Assembly: GCA_946529195.1 (NCBI GenBank)
Contig: CAMMZE010000061.1
Coordinates: 1 to 6,390, forward strand
Direction of reading: 5' to 3'
DNA length: 6,390 bases
Source of the DNA: an uncultured Lachnospiraceae bacterium
GTDB lineage: Bacteria; Bacillota_A; Clostridia; Lachnospirales; Lachnospiraceae
Shown: one piece after another, positions 1 to 5,566 of the stretch
How the letters are laid out: every line of letters starts with the position of its first letter
How positions within the stretch are numbered: position 1 is the first letter of the stretch
Position numbers and translations under genes: made by a program
The notes under the pieces: model-generated
The model's database searches: none
What the model was told of the DNA's origin: nothing
Seen by the model: the letters and a program-made list of their open reading frames with translations, nothing else

Positions 1-2316
1 CTGTATCAGAACGTCCCGAATCTGTGTTACCGTTTTGCGCCCTGCCGCATCCTCTGCTTCTGCCCTGATCTCCTGCAGGCTGTCTGAGGGAGTTAAGTGC
101 AGTGAAAAAACACCGCCGACCTCCCAGATCTCCTTTCCCTGCTTATCCAGAATCAGGCTGCCGTTCACATAAACGCGCAGAGCCGCCGCGGCAACCGTAT
201 CCTTTACCGAAATCGTAAAAAAGTGATCCCCGCTTCTGTAAAGCAAGCCATCCTCCAGCCCGGAGACTGTGATCTCGGGCAACTTATAATCTGCCGTAAA
301 CCGGAACAGGGCCTCCTGACGGCTTCCTGTATATTCATTGCCTGCAGCATCCCTGGTATAGATATGAAGATGATATTCACCTTCTTCGGCAAAACAAGCC
401 GCCTGGATCCGGTATTGATAGCTGTGCAGACCATTTTCCGCTTCTCTTTCCTCCACCTGGTAATCCGCACCTTCCTTCAGAAGCCTGATCCGGCCGCCGC
501 TGCTCAAAACCAGCCGCCTCTCCTGCAGCTTATCTATATTACGCTCCGTAAAAACCAGAGGAGAAGCTTCCTTCATAAAACCGGACAGCAAAATACTCCC
601 TGTATCCTCATCCGGCTCGATCCTGGAGCCCGATTTATTCACACGAAATCGAATCTGCTCCTTCCTCTCATTGCCCGCTGCATCCTTCACTTCTGCCTGC
701 AGAAGATAAATACCATCCTCCAGGGCTTCCAGTTCAAAAGCAGCGGCATCTCCCCGTTCTTTCCTGCTGCTTTCCGTCAGCTGCCCGGTCAGCTGATTCA
801 GCAGGACAATACGCATTGTGTCAAATGAGAGATTGTCATCACTCCCTGTGACTTTCAACCGCACTCCTTTTCTGTAGGAGTAAGAATCCTCTGCACCTTC
901 GATGCGGATCGCCGGTGCTGCCGTATCGATCACGATTTTGTCCTGCAGGGATATTTCTGCTTGATTCCCTGCCAGATCGCTGCCCTGTGCCCGAACCTGA
1001 TAACTGCCGTCCTGTGTCAGATAAACAGATCTGTACCAGATTCCCTCCTCCTGTCGCCAGTCATCCGCCCTCCAGTCTCCTCCGGCCGTATCTATGCGCA
1101 GTTCTCCCAGATCCGGCGCAAAGGAAGAATCCTTCGCCGCAATCACAATCTTCTGCGGGGAAGATACATACAAAACTCCGTCCTGCAGATTTCCATCCGA
1201 CGAAAAAATCTGCATCTCAGGCGGCGTCTTATCGATCACAACCGGGCCATGCCTGCCTATCTCAGAAACATTTCCAGCCAGATCCCGTGCCGTAAAAGAC
1301 ATATAGGCAGTGCCTTCTCCGCGCAGGATCAGCGAGCCGGACAGCCCGGCATCGCTTTTCTCCCAGCCATAGAATCCGGCCGAAAGCCCCTCTGTCTGTG
1401 TCTGGGGAAGGCATGACCGGTCAGGGTTTGCATCCTCCACCCGCAAAGGGATACTGCAATCCTCCCTGCTGTAATAAGAGCCCCCCTGCCATCCGTCCGT
1501 AAATACCCTCGGTTTCTCTGTATCCAGTATCAGATCCGCCATTACGCAGGCAGAAAAAACCCCTTCATCACTGACGAAACCAATCTGCAGCAGATATCGG
1601 CCATCTTTTGAAAAAGGAAACTCCCACACCCACTCCTCTTTCTCTTTTCTCCATTGGTCGATCTGTTTGATCCGACCGGCCGCTTCCTTCTGCCAGGCCT
1701 CCTGTCCGCCTTCAATCCGCAGAGCAAGCGGCGTCCCCTCTGCCAGCATCTTCTCAGGATCAAAGTCCCTGATCCTCACCTGGATCTTTACCTGCTCCGG
1801 TCTGTCTGCCTTGCCGCCGGTCTGCAGCACCATTTCCTTCTGATCGATCATAATGCCGGCTTCATTGCAAAAGGAAAGGTTAGCTTTCTTCAGAATCCTG
1901 CTCATCTCCTTTTCATCCCAGACCATTTCTTTTGTCTCTGTCTCCTCAGGCTCTGTCATGGTTTCCGCAACAGTCTCTGTTTCAGAAATGTCGCTCATAT
2001 TCTCTGAAGCAGTCTCCGGGATTTGCCTGGACTCTTCCCCGCCTTGCTGCGTCTCCCCCGTCATCCTTATATCTTTCTGGATCTCCATCTTCTCCCCGCC
2101 TCCTGCTGCATAGACCGCCAGGGGCAGCACTAAAAAGGGAATCCCTGCTGTCAGGAATAAAAGCATCTGCAGGCCGCACCCTTTTGCCTTTCCTTTCCGC
2201 AGCTTCCTGCGGTGCCAGATCAGGGCTGTCGCAGCAAAAACAATCGCCAATGCGGCAAAAATACTGCCTGCCCCCATAAGCATCGTCACCATCTCACCGC
2301 TGTCTTTATAGATCAT
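1..2316 (-). CDS. Membrane-anchored Ig-like repeat surface protein (C-terminus beyond window)
   Basis: The frame is open from an ATG at 2316 to base 1, giving 772 codons without a stop, so the gene is cut by the window edge. Two hydrophobic segments lie at about residues 11-34 and 50-71, separated by a strongly basic stretch (HRRKLRKGKAKG). This predicts N-out, loop-in, remainder outside. An acidic, Thr/Ser/Glu-rich linker follows (about 90-131). From about residue 174 the protein is a string of beta-rich Ig-like modules. The end-of-module signature D-x-A-G-[N/R] recurs at residues 345, 447, 545, 656 and 756, about 100 residues apart. Modules tend to open with D-x-x-x-P (LDTEKP 264, IDKTPP 361, IDTAAP 463). 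This pattern is typical of bacterial Ig-like (Big-type) extracellular domains used for adhesion or as spacers. No enzyme domain is visible. It starts 6 bp after the kinase stop, so it is probably co-expressed. The exact function is unknown. Confidence 0.85.
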   Translation of the reverse strand, partial: MIYKDSGEMVTMLMGAGSIFAALAIVFAATALIWHRRKLRKGKAKGCGLQMLLFLTAGIPFLVLPLAVYAAGGGEKMEIQKDIRMTGETQQGGEESRQIPETASENMSDISETETVAETMTEPEETETKEMVWDEKEMSRILKKANLSFCNEAGIMIDQKEMVLQTGGKADRPEQVKIQVRIRDFDPEKMLAEGTPLALRIEGGQEAWQKEAAGRIKQIDQWRKEKEEWVWEFPFSKDGRYLLQIGFVSDEGVFSACVMADLILDTEKPRVFTDGWQGGSYYSREDCSIPLRVEDANPDRSCLPQTQTEGLSAGFYGWEKSDAGLSGSLILRGEGTAYMSFTARDLAGNVSEIGRHGPVVIDKTPPEMQIFSSDGNLQDGVLYVSSPQKIVIAAKDSSFAPDLGELRIDTAGGDWRADDWRQEEGIWYRSVYLTQDGSYQVRAQGSDLAGNQAEISLQDKIVIDTAAPAIRIEGAEDSYSYRKGVRLKVTGSDDNLSFDTMRIVLLNQLTGQLTESSRKERGDAAAFELEALEDGIYLLQAEVKDAAGNERKEQIRFRVNKSGSRIEPDEDTGSILLSGFMKEASPLVFTERNIDKLQERRLVLSSGGRIRLLKEGADYQVEEREAENGLHSYQYRIQAACFAEEGEYHLHIYTRDAAGNEYTGSRQEALFRFTADYKLPEITVSGLEDGLLYRSGDHFFTISVKDTVAAAALRVYVNGSLILDKQGKEIWEVGGVFSLHLTPSDSLQEIRAEAEDAAGRKTVTQIRDVLIQ

Positions 2317-2322
2317 ACCCTC

Positions 2323-4008
2323 TCAATCTCCTTCCTGCTCCGGAAGATCTGCGCACAGCACACGCCAGTCCTCCCATACATACTCATAAAACTCCATGAG
2401 GTCTGCTTTGCCGCCGCCATGCTCCTGAAGATATGTCTTTAGCGTATGCATGGCCGTCTCCACCCTCTCCGCTCCTGCCTGCCTGCGCAGGTAATCCATG
2501 TTGTCATAAAACATATGCAGCCATTCGCCCAGAATCCAAAAGTTTTCCTTGCTGTCCGCCTGCTCCGTCCCGGCCCGCAGCAGCCGCTCCATCCTGTTCC
2601 ATAAGTCGCGGGGCTCCTGCTCAGGGCCTGCCGCATGCAGCAGCTGCTCCCTATCATATTCACACATATCCAGGAGAATCCCGGCCTTCTCTCTGATCTG
2701 TTCCGCCTCCTTCAGGTCTGCTTCTTTGATCTCCGTATCCAGTGTCCTGCCAAACCATGCCGCAGCACTGCTTTTATCTCCTGCCTGATAATAATAAGCC
2801 AGCCCCATCCGGTAGGAGAGAAGAAAATACGCCGCCTTATCCGCCTGCAAATACTCCTGATTCTCCTTCCTCCGGGCCACGCCGCGCCCATACAGAATCT
2901 GTGTCATAAGCCTGCTCTCTTCCGCAGAAAAAACGCCGTCATCCGTCATGGCATCGAGCAGCAGAAGATAAGCGTCTCCTCTGTCCGGATACAAGCCGAT
3001 TGCCTCCCTGAGCAGACGGACTCTCTCCTCCTCTCCGGCAGAAGGCGCCCTGTCAATGTCCCTCTCATAGACCCTTGCCCGCATGCCGACAGAGGCATAA
3101 TAACAGGCCGGCGCAGCCGCAAGGCACAATACACTCATCCCGGCAATCAAGTAAAAAATCAGACTCGCCGCATACTGCCTGACAATCCTCAGGCTCCAGA
3201 GTCCGGCTGTTCTACGAAACCGGCGCTGCAGGCAGCCTGCATCCTGCGGCCGCAGGGCCGGATCTGTCCGCAGGCAGTCCGCCAGCAGGCGGGCGGCGCC
3301 ATTTGCGGCAGTGCCCTCTCTGCCGGCGCTCCTCAGCTGCCGCCGGCACTCCTGCGCAGACATGTCCGGATGCGGCTTATTGCCGCACAAGAGATAAAAC
3401 AGCACAGCCCCCAGTGAGTAAATATCGGAACGCTCGTCTCCCATCCTGCCCCGGCATCGTTCCGGTGCCGCAAAGCCAGGCGTCCCGGTCAGAACAGAGT
3501 CCTCCCTCCCGCCCTGCAGGAGCCTGGCACTCCCAAAATCAACCAAAGACAGCCGTCCGCTCTCATCCAGAATGATATTAGATGGCTTTAAATCATAATA
3601 GTAGACCGGAATCGGCCTGCCGTGCAGGTACTGCAGGAGACCACACAGCTGCGCTGCCCATGAAAGAACTTCACCTGTCGAAACCTTCCTTCTTCTCACC
3701 ACCTTGTCGAGCGTCTCCCCCTCCATAAACTGCATAATCAGACAATAGCTCTCCTCCCGTCTGACAATATCAACCATCTCCGGCAGCATGGGATGATGTA
3801 GACTCCGCAGGATGCGCAGCTCTGCCTCCGGATCCGCGCAGCCGGAATAAATCTGCCCATCCTCTCCCCTGCCGGACTGCAGTACCTTCATCGCCCGCAG
3901 GCAGCCTGCCCGCTCATTTAAAACCAGATATACAACGCCCGTCCCTCCCCTGCCGATCTCCCGCAATATGCGGTATCTTCCATCGATCAATGTCCCGACC
4001 TGCAGCAT
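2323..4008 (-). CDS. Transmembrane serine/threonine protein kinase with TPR-like extracytoplasmic region
   Basis: Hanks-type kinase of 561 aa. The glycine loop is GRGGTGVVY (19-27), the ATP-binding lysine K41 (AMK), and the probable helix-C glutamate E63. The catalytic loop is YYDLKPSN (137-144) with catalytic D139 and N144. DFG is at 157-159, APE at 181-183, SDIYSLG at 194-200, and the conserved late Arg at 253. The usual HRD reads Y-Y-D, so this is a non-RD kinase. The domain ends near residue 268. One membrane segment (about 279-305) follows, then about 255 residues of mostly helical sequence with TPR-like stretches (about 328-355 and 392-425). No PASTA repeats are present, unlike PknB/PrkC. 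The chosen start (MLQVG) has AGGAGG 6 nt upstream. An in-frame ATG nine codons earlier, at 4035, lies inside a repeat unit and lacks a good ribosome site. It probably senses an envelope signal and phosphorylates cytoplasmic proteins; the substrates are unknown. Confidence 0.93.
   Translation of the reverse strand: MLQVGTLIDGRYRILREIGRGGTGVVYLVLNERAGCLRAMKVLQSGRGEDGQIYSGCADPEAELRILRSLHHPMLPEMVDIVRREESYCLIMQFMEGETLDKVVRRRKVSTGEVLSWAAQLCGLLQYLHGRPIPVYYYDLKPSNIILDESGRLSLVDFGSARLLQGGREDSVLTGTPGFAAPERCRGRMGDERSDIYSLGAVLFYLLCGNKPHPDMSAQECRRQLRSAGREGTAANGAARLLADCLRTDPALRPQDAGCLQRRFRRTAGLWSLRIVRQYAASLIFYLIAGMSVLCLAAAPACYYASVGMRARVYERDIDRAPSAGEEERVRLLREAIGLYPDRGDAYLLLLDAMTDDGVFSAEESRLMTQILYGRGVARRKENQEYLQADKAAYFLLSYRMGLAYYYQAGDKSSAAAWFGRTLDTEIKEADLKEAEQIREKAGILLDMCEYDREQLLHAAGPEQEPRDLWNRMERLLRAGTEQADSKENFWILGEWLHMFYDNMDYLRRQAGAERVETAMHTLKTYLQEHGGGKADLMEFYEYVWEDWRVLCADLPEQEGD
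2328..2333 (-). promoter_or_regulatory. Ribosome binding site of the Ig-repeat gene
   Basis: AAGGAG lies inside the last codons of the kinase gene, 11 nt before the ATG at 2316. The spacing is slightly long. A second purine run (GAGAGGG) is nearer but too close to the start to be the main site. The placement within the kinase 3' end suggests translational coupling. Confidence 0.5.
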
Positions 4009-4014
4009 GAATCC

Positions 4015-4020
4015 CCTCCT
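4015..4020 (-). promoter_or_regulatory. Ribosome binding site that fixes the kinase start at 4008
   Basis: A strong AGGAGG lies 6 nt before the ATG at 4008. It sits only 5 bp beyond the edge of the tandem repeat array. It therefore argues against the longer reading from the ATG at 4035, which would lie within repeat DNA. Confidence 0.85.
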
Positions 4021-4025
4021 TTCTC

Positions 4026-4218
4026 TCCGCCCCATCGTTCGTTCCCAGGACCTGCACCCACATGTTCAGAATGCTTCGCATTCTTCACTGTGGCCGGACA
4101 GAGAGGCTTCGCCTCTTGTCCGCCCCATCGTTCGTTCCCAGGACCTGCACCCACATGTTCAGAATGCTTCGCATTCTTCACTGTGGCCGGACAGAGAGGC
4201 TTCGCCTCTTGTCCGCCC
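4026..4218. repeat. Two identical tandem 93-bp repeats plus a 7-bp partial third, rich in hairpins
   Basis: Copy 1 is 4026-4118 and copy 2 is 4119-4211, identical by eye. The first 7 bases (TCCGCCC) recur at 4212-4218. Each unit holds two stem-loops. Hairpin A (4095-4122 and 4188-4215) has 12 paired bases with one bulged G and a TTC loop. Hairpin B (4068-4084 and 4161-4177) has a 7-bp stem, also with a TTC loop, and an outer 5-bp clamp (4058-4062 with 4089-4093). Hairpin A of copy 1 spans the unit junction. On the minus strand both cores read GCGAAGC, a sequence known to form very stable mini-hairpins. The unit has no convincing coding content. It resembles dispersed REP/BIME-like intergenic elements; that label is inferred. 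Exact identity points to recent duplication. Confidence 0.93.
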
Positions 4219-4279
4219 GCTGTAAGGACGATGATCAGCATTTAAGCCAGCTTATGCTGATCATCGTCCTTACAGCGGG
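4216..4279. repeat. Perfect 26-bp inverted repeat with 12-nt loop
   Basis: The left arm is 4216-4241 and the right arm is 4254-4279. The 26 bases of each arm are exact reverse complements, beginning CCCGCTGTAAGG and ending CCTTACAGCGGG. The loop is 4242-4253; AAG and CTT within it can add three more pairs around a CCAG tetraloop. There is no T-tract on either side, so it is not an ordinary intrinsic terminator. Its left end abuts hairpin A of repeat copy 2 at 4215/4216. It could be a MITE-like or REP-like remnant, a structured RNA element in the kinase leader, or a processing site. Confidence 0.95.
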
Positions 4280-4296
4280 TGCTGGTCCTTATACAC

Positions 4297-4337
4297 AAAA
4301 GGACTCCGCGGCGGAGAAAATCTCCGAAACGGAATCC
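4297..4337 (-). terminator. Intrinsic terminator downstream of nth, inside the kinase leader
   Basis: Reading the minus strand, GGATTCCG (4337-4330) pairs with CGGAGTCC (4308-4301), with one G-T pair. A 3x3 internal loop follows, then CGGAGA (4326-4321) pairs with TCTCCG (4317-4312) around a TTT loop. TTTT (4300-4297) follows directly. It fits a terminator for the thrE-type/nth operon. Because it lies about 50-90 nt downstream of the predicted kinase promoter, it could also attenuate kinase transcription. The T-tract is short, so read-through is likely. Confidence 0.65.
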
Positions 4338-4377
4338 TGTATCTGTTGGATGCGGATGACATCCTTTTATCCTGTGC

Positions 4378-4393
4378 GTACAATTATTTGTAC
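4378..4393. promoter_or_regulatory. Candidate operator: inverted repeat over the predicted transcription start
   Basis: GTACAA-N4-TTGTAC is a perfect 6-bp inverted repeat. It starts 2 bp after the -10 box of the minus-strand promoter and covers the expected start near 4389. A repressor dimer bound here would block initiation. It might instead be a chance palindrome or a 5'-end hairpin of the transcript. No matching regulator family is recognised. Confidence 0.35.
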
Positions 4394-4395
4394 TT

Positions 4396-4424
4396 ATTAT
4401 CTCATAATCGGGTCCTTTTGTCAA
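4396..4424 (-). promoter_or_regulatory. Near-consensus SigA promoter overlapping the nth stop codon
   Basis: On the minus strand a perfect -35 TTGACA (4424-4419) is followed by exactly 17 nt and a -10 GATAAT (4401-4396), five of six consensus bases. TG at 4404-4403 makes an extended -10 (TGAGATAAT). The TGA in the -35 box is the nth stop codon. Transcription would begin near 4389 and run toward the kinase, leaving a leader of about 380 nt. This is the best promoter match seen in the window. Confidence 0.72.
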
Positions 4425-5053
4425 ATGTGTTTTTCACAGATGGCGGCAAGGCAGCATTGGCTGCAATATGGTTTAGTCCGTGCCGTGCATACTGCGCGGC
4501 CGTGCATGACAAGTCTATGGCAGAAGCTGTTGCCCTCCTCAGGAGGAATGATCTTCCAGAGAGCCATCTCTACTTTTTTAGGATCCTTGATCCCGTCTAC
4601 CAGACCGATACGGTTGCAGAGGCGGATGCAGTGGGTGTCTGTCACAATCGCCGGTTTCCCGAAGACATCCCCCATGACCAGATTTGCACTTTTTCTGCCT
4701 ACGCCAGGAAGCTTCAGCAGCGTATTAAAATCATCCGGCACCTTTCCGTCATACTCGTCCCGCAGCACGCGCATGCAGGCACTGATGTCTCTGGCCTTGC
4801 TCCTGCCCAGTCCGCAGGGGCGCACGATCTCTTCGATTTCGTCCGGTTCCGCCTCGGCCAGCGCGTTTACGTCCGGAAACTTCCTATAAAGATCCTGCAC
4901 GACCACATTAACCCGGGCGTCCGTACACTGCGCAGCCAGACGTACGCTGACCAGCAGCTTCCAGGCCTCATCATAATCCAGGGTACATTCATCAACCGGA
5001 TACTCTTCTTTTAAAAGCGCAATCACCTGCGCAGCCAGTTCTTTCTTTTCCAC
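4421..5053 (-). CDS. nth: Endonuclease III (DNA glycosylase/AP lyase)
   Basis: HhH-GPD superfamily enzyme that removes oxidised pyrimidines and cleaves the abasic strand in base-excision repair, in the cytoplasm. From the GTG at 5053 it is 210 aa, close to E. coli Nth (211 aa). The helix-hairpin-helix reads LPGVGRKSAN and contains the catalytic lysine (residue 121). The catalytic aspartate is in VTDTH (residue 139). The substrate-pocket segment LAAQCTD is near residue 40. Four cysteines at the C-terminus (189, 197, 200, 206) form the [4Fe-4S] ligand set, spaced C-X7-C-X2-C-X5-C. The first gap is one residue longer than the usual X6. An in-frame ATG at 5077 would add eight residues but lacks a ribosome site; AAGGGAG lies 8 nt before the GTG. 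It is the last gene of the transporter block, and its stop overlaps the next promoter. Confidence 0.95.
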   Translation of the reverse strand: MEKKELAAQVIALLKEEYPVDECTLDYDEAWKLLVSVRLAAQCTDARVNVVVQDLYRKFPDVNALAEAEPDEIEEIVRPCGLGRSKARDISACMRVLRDEYDGKVPDDFNTLLKLPGVGRKSANLVMGDVFGKPAIVTDTHCIRLCNRIGLVDGIKDPKKVEMALWKIIPPEEGNSFCHRLVMHGRAVCTARTKPYCSQCCLAAICEKHI

Positions 5054-5061
5054 AGAGACAT

Positions 5062-5068
5062 CTCCCTT
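5062..5068 (-). promoter_or_regulatory. Ribosome binding site favouring the GTG start of nth
   Basis: AAGGGAG lies 8 nt upstream of GTG at 5053. The alternative ATG at 5077 is preceded by an A/T-rich stretch with no purine-rich site. The protein beginning at the GTG (MEKKELAAQV) also matches the usual length of the family. Confidence 0.6.
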
Positions 5069-5116
5069 CATTACCATTTAAACGATTCATCAATTATTAC
5101 AACAGACACCCATACA

Positions 5117-5554
5117 TCAGCGCCTGCCCCATCTTCCCAGCTTGTTAAATAAAAGCTGCGGTATTTCAAATACAAACACAATTCCCAGCACGATTGCCAC
5201 GCCGCACTTGATCGCGGAATATCCTGATTGTACAGCCTGGCCAAGTTCTCCGACCACCGCATAATAGGTCGTCCAGTACACGCCGGCGCCCGGCACCAGC
5301 GGAAAAAGCCCGGGAATCATGAAGACCGGCGAGGGAACGCAAAAGCGCACGGCCAGTACCCTGGAAAGGAAAACGACAACTGCCGTGGCAAACAAAATGG
5401 AAACTCCATACCCGAACCTTGTACTTGCCAGCAGATAAACCAGCCAGCCTACCCCTCCTGTAATCCCGCAAAAGGAATAGTATTTGCGGGGAACAGAAAA
5501 AAGAACACAAAAAGCAACCGTGCCGATGCCGGCCGCAATCAATTGTCCAAACAT
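5117..5554 (-). CDS. yjjB: Threonine/serine exporter family protein, C-terminal half (ThrE_2/YjjB type)
   Basis: Small membrane protein of 145 aa, almost entirely hydrophobic. Segments lie at about residues 4-20, 28-45, 50-68, 76-95 and 117-136. The motif IPGLFPLVPGAGVYWT (80-95) is the family hallmark and mirrors the MPLIPGVAFTNG motif of the partner gene upstream. In Corynebacterium ThrE the two halves are one polypeptide; in E. coli they are separate (YjjP/YjjB, linked to succinate export). Here they are separate and adjacent, with 12 bp between stop and start. The Shine-Dalgarno (AGGGGGG) overlaps the TAG stop of the upstream gene, which suggests translational coupling and an equimolar complex. 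The substrate (threonine, serine or a dicarboxylate) cannot be told from sequence. Confidence 0.9.
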   Translation of the reverse strand: MFGQLIAAGIGTVAFCVLFSVPRKYYSFCGITGGVGWLVYLLASTRFGYGVSILFATAVVVFLSRVLAVRFCVPSPVFMIPGLFPLVPGAGVYWTTYYAVVGELGQAVQSGYSAIKCGVAIVLGIVFVFEIPQLLFNKLGRWGRR

Positions 5555-5566
5555 GCAAACACCCCC

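Larger units (their letters stand above)
4009..4389 (-). promoter_or_regulatory. Long structured 5' leader of the kinase transcript (inferred)
   Basis: If the 4424-4396 promoter is used, the kinase mRNA begins with about 380 nt holding, in order, the terminator-like stem, the 26-bp-arm hairpin and the two repeat units, then the Shine-Dalgarno. No protein gene is supported here: short frames across it come from repeat sequence. The first 90 nt could also end at the terminator as a separate small RNA. I do not recognise a known riboswitch class. The existence of one continuous leader is an inference from position and orientation. Confidence 0.45.

Noticed and set aside
223..828. A 201-codon plus-strand frame opposite the Ig-repeat gene
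   Set aside because: The minus strand is one open frame of 772 codons with regular Ig signatures through this stretch. The plus frame has no recognisable domain or ribosome site.
2635..3417. A 260-codon plus-strand frame opposite the kinase gene
   Set aside because: It is antisense to a well-supported kinase. Its composition (many Pro, Arg, Ser and Cys) is typical of a shadow of G/C-rich coding sequence.
4026..4218. CRISPR array
   Set aside because: The two units are directly joined, identical over their full 93 bp and have no unique spacers between them.
3987..4241. Minus-strand 84-codon frame encoding a repeated peptide across the 93-bp units
   Set aside because: 93 is divisible by 3, so any open frame repeats itself here. 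The peptide simply mirrors the DNA repeat, and the frame overlaps the kinase start region without a ribosome site.
4354..4364. GGATGACATCC followed by TTTT on the plus strand as a terminator
   Set aside because: The palindrome leaves a one-base loop, which cannot form a hairpin of useful stability, and there is no plus-strand gene to terminate.
4062..4889. A 275-codon plus-strand frame running from the repeats into nth
   Set aside because: It begins in repeat DNA, crosses the palindrome and then runs antisense to nth, whose protein motifs are clear. The translation shows no family resemblance and has no ribosome site.
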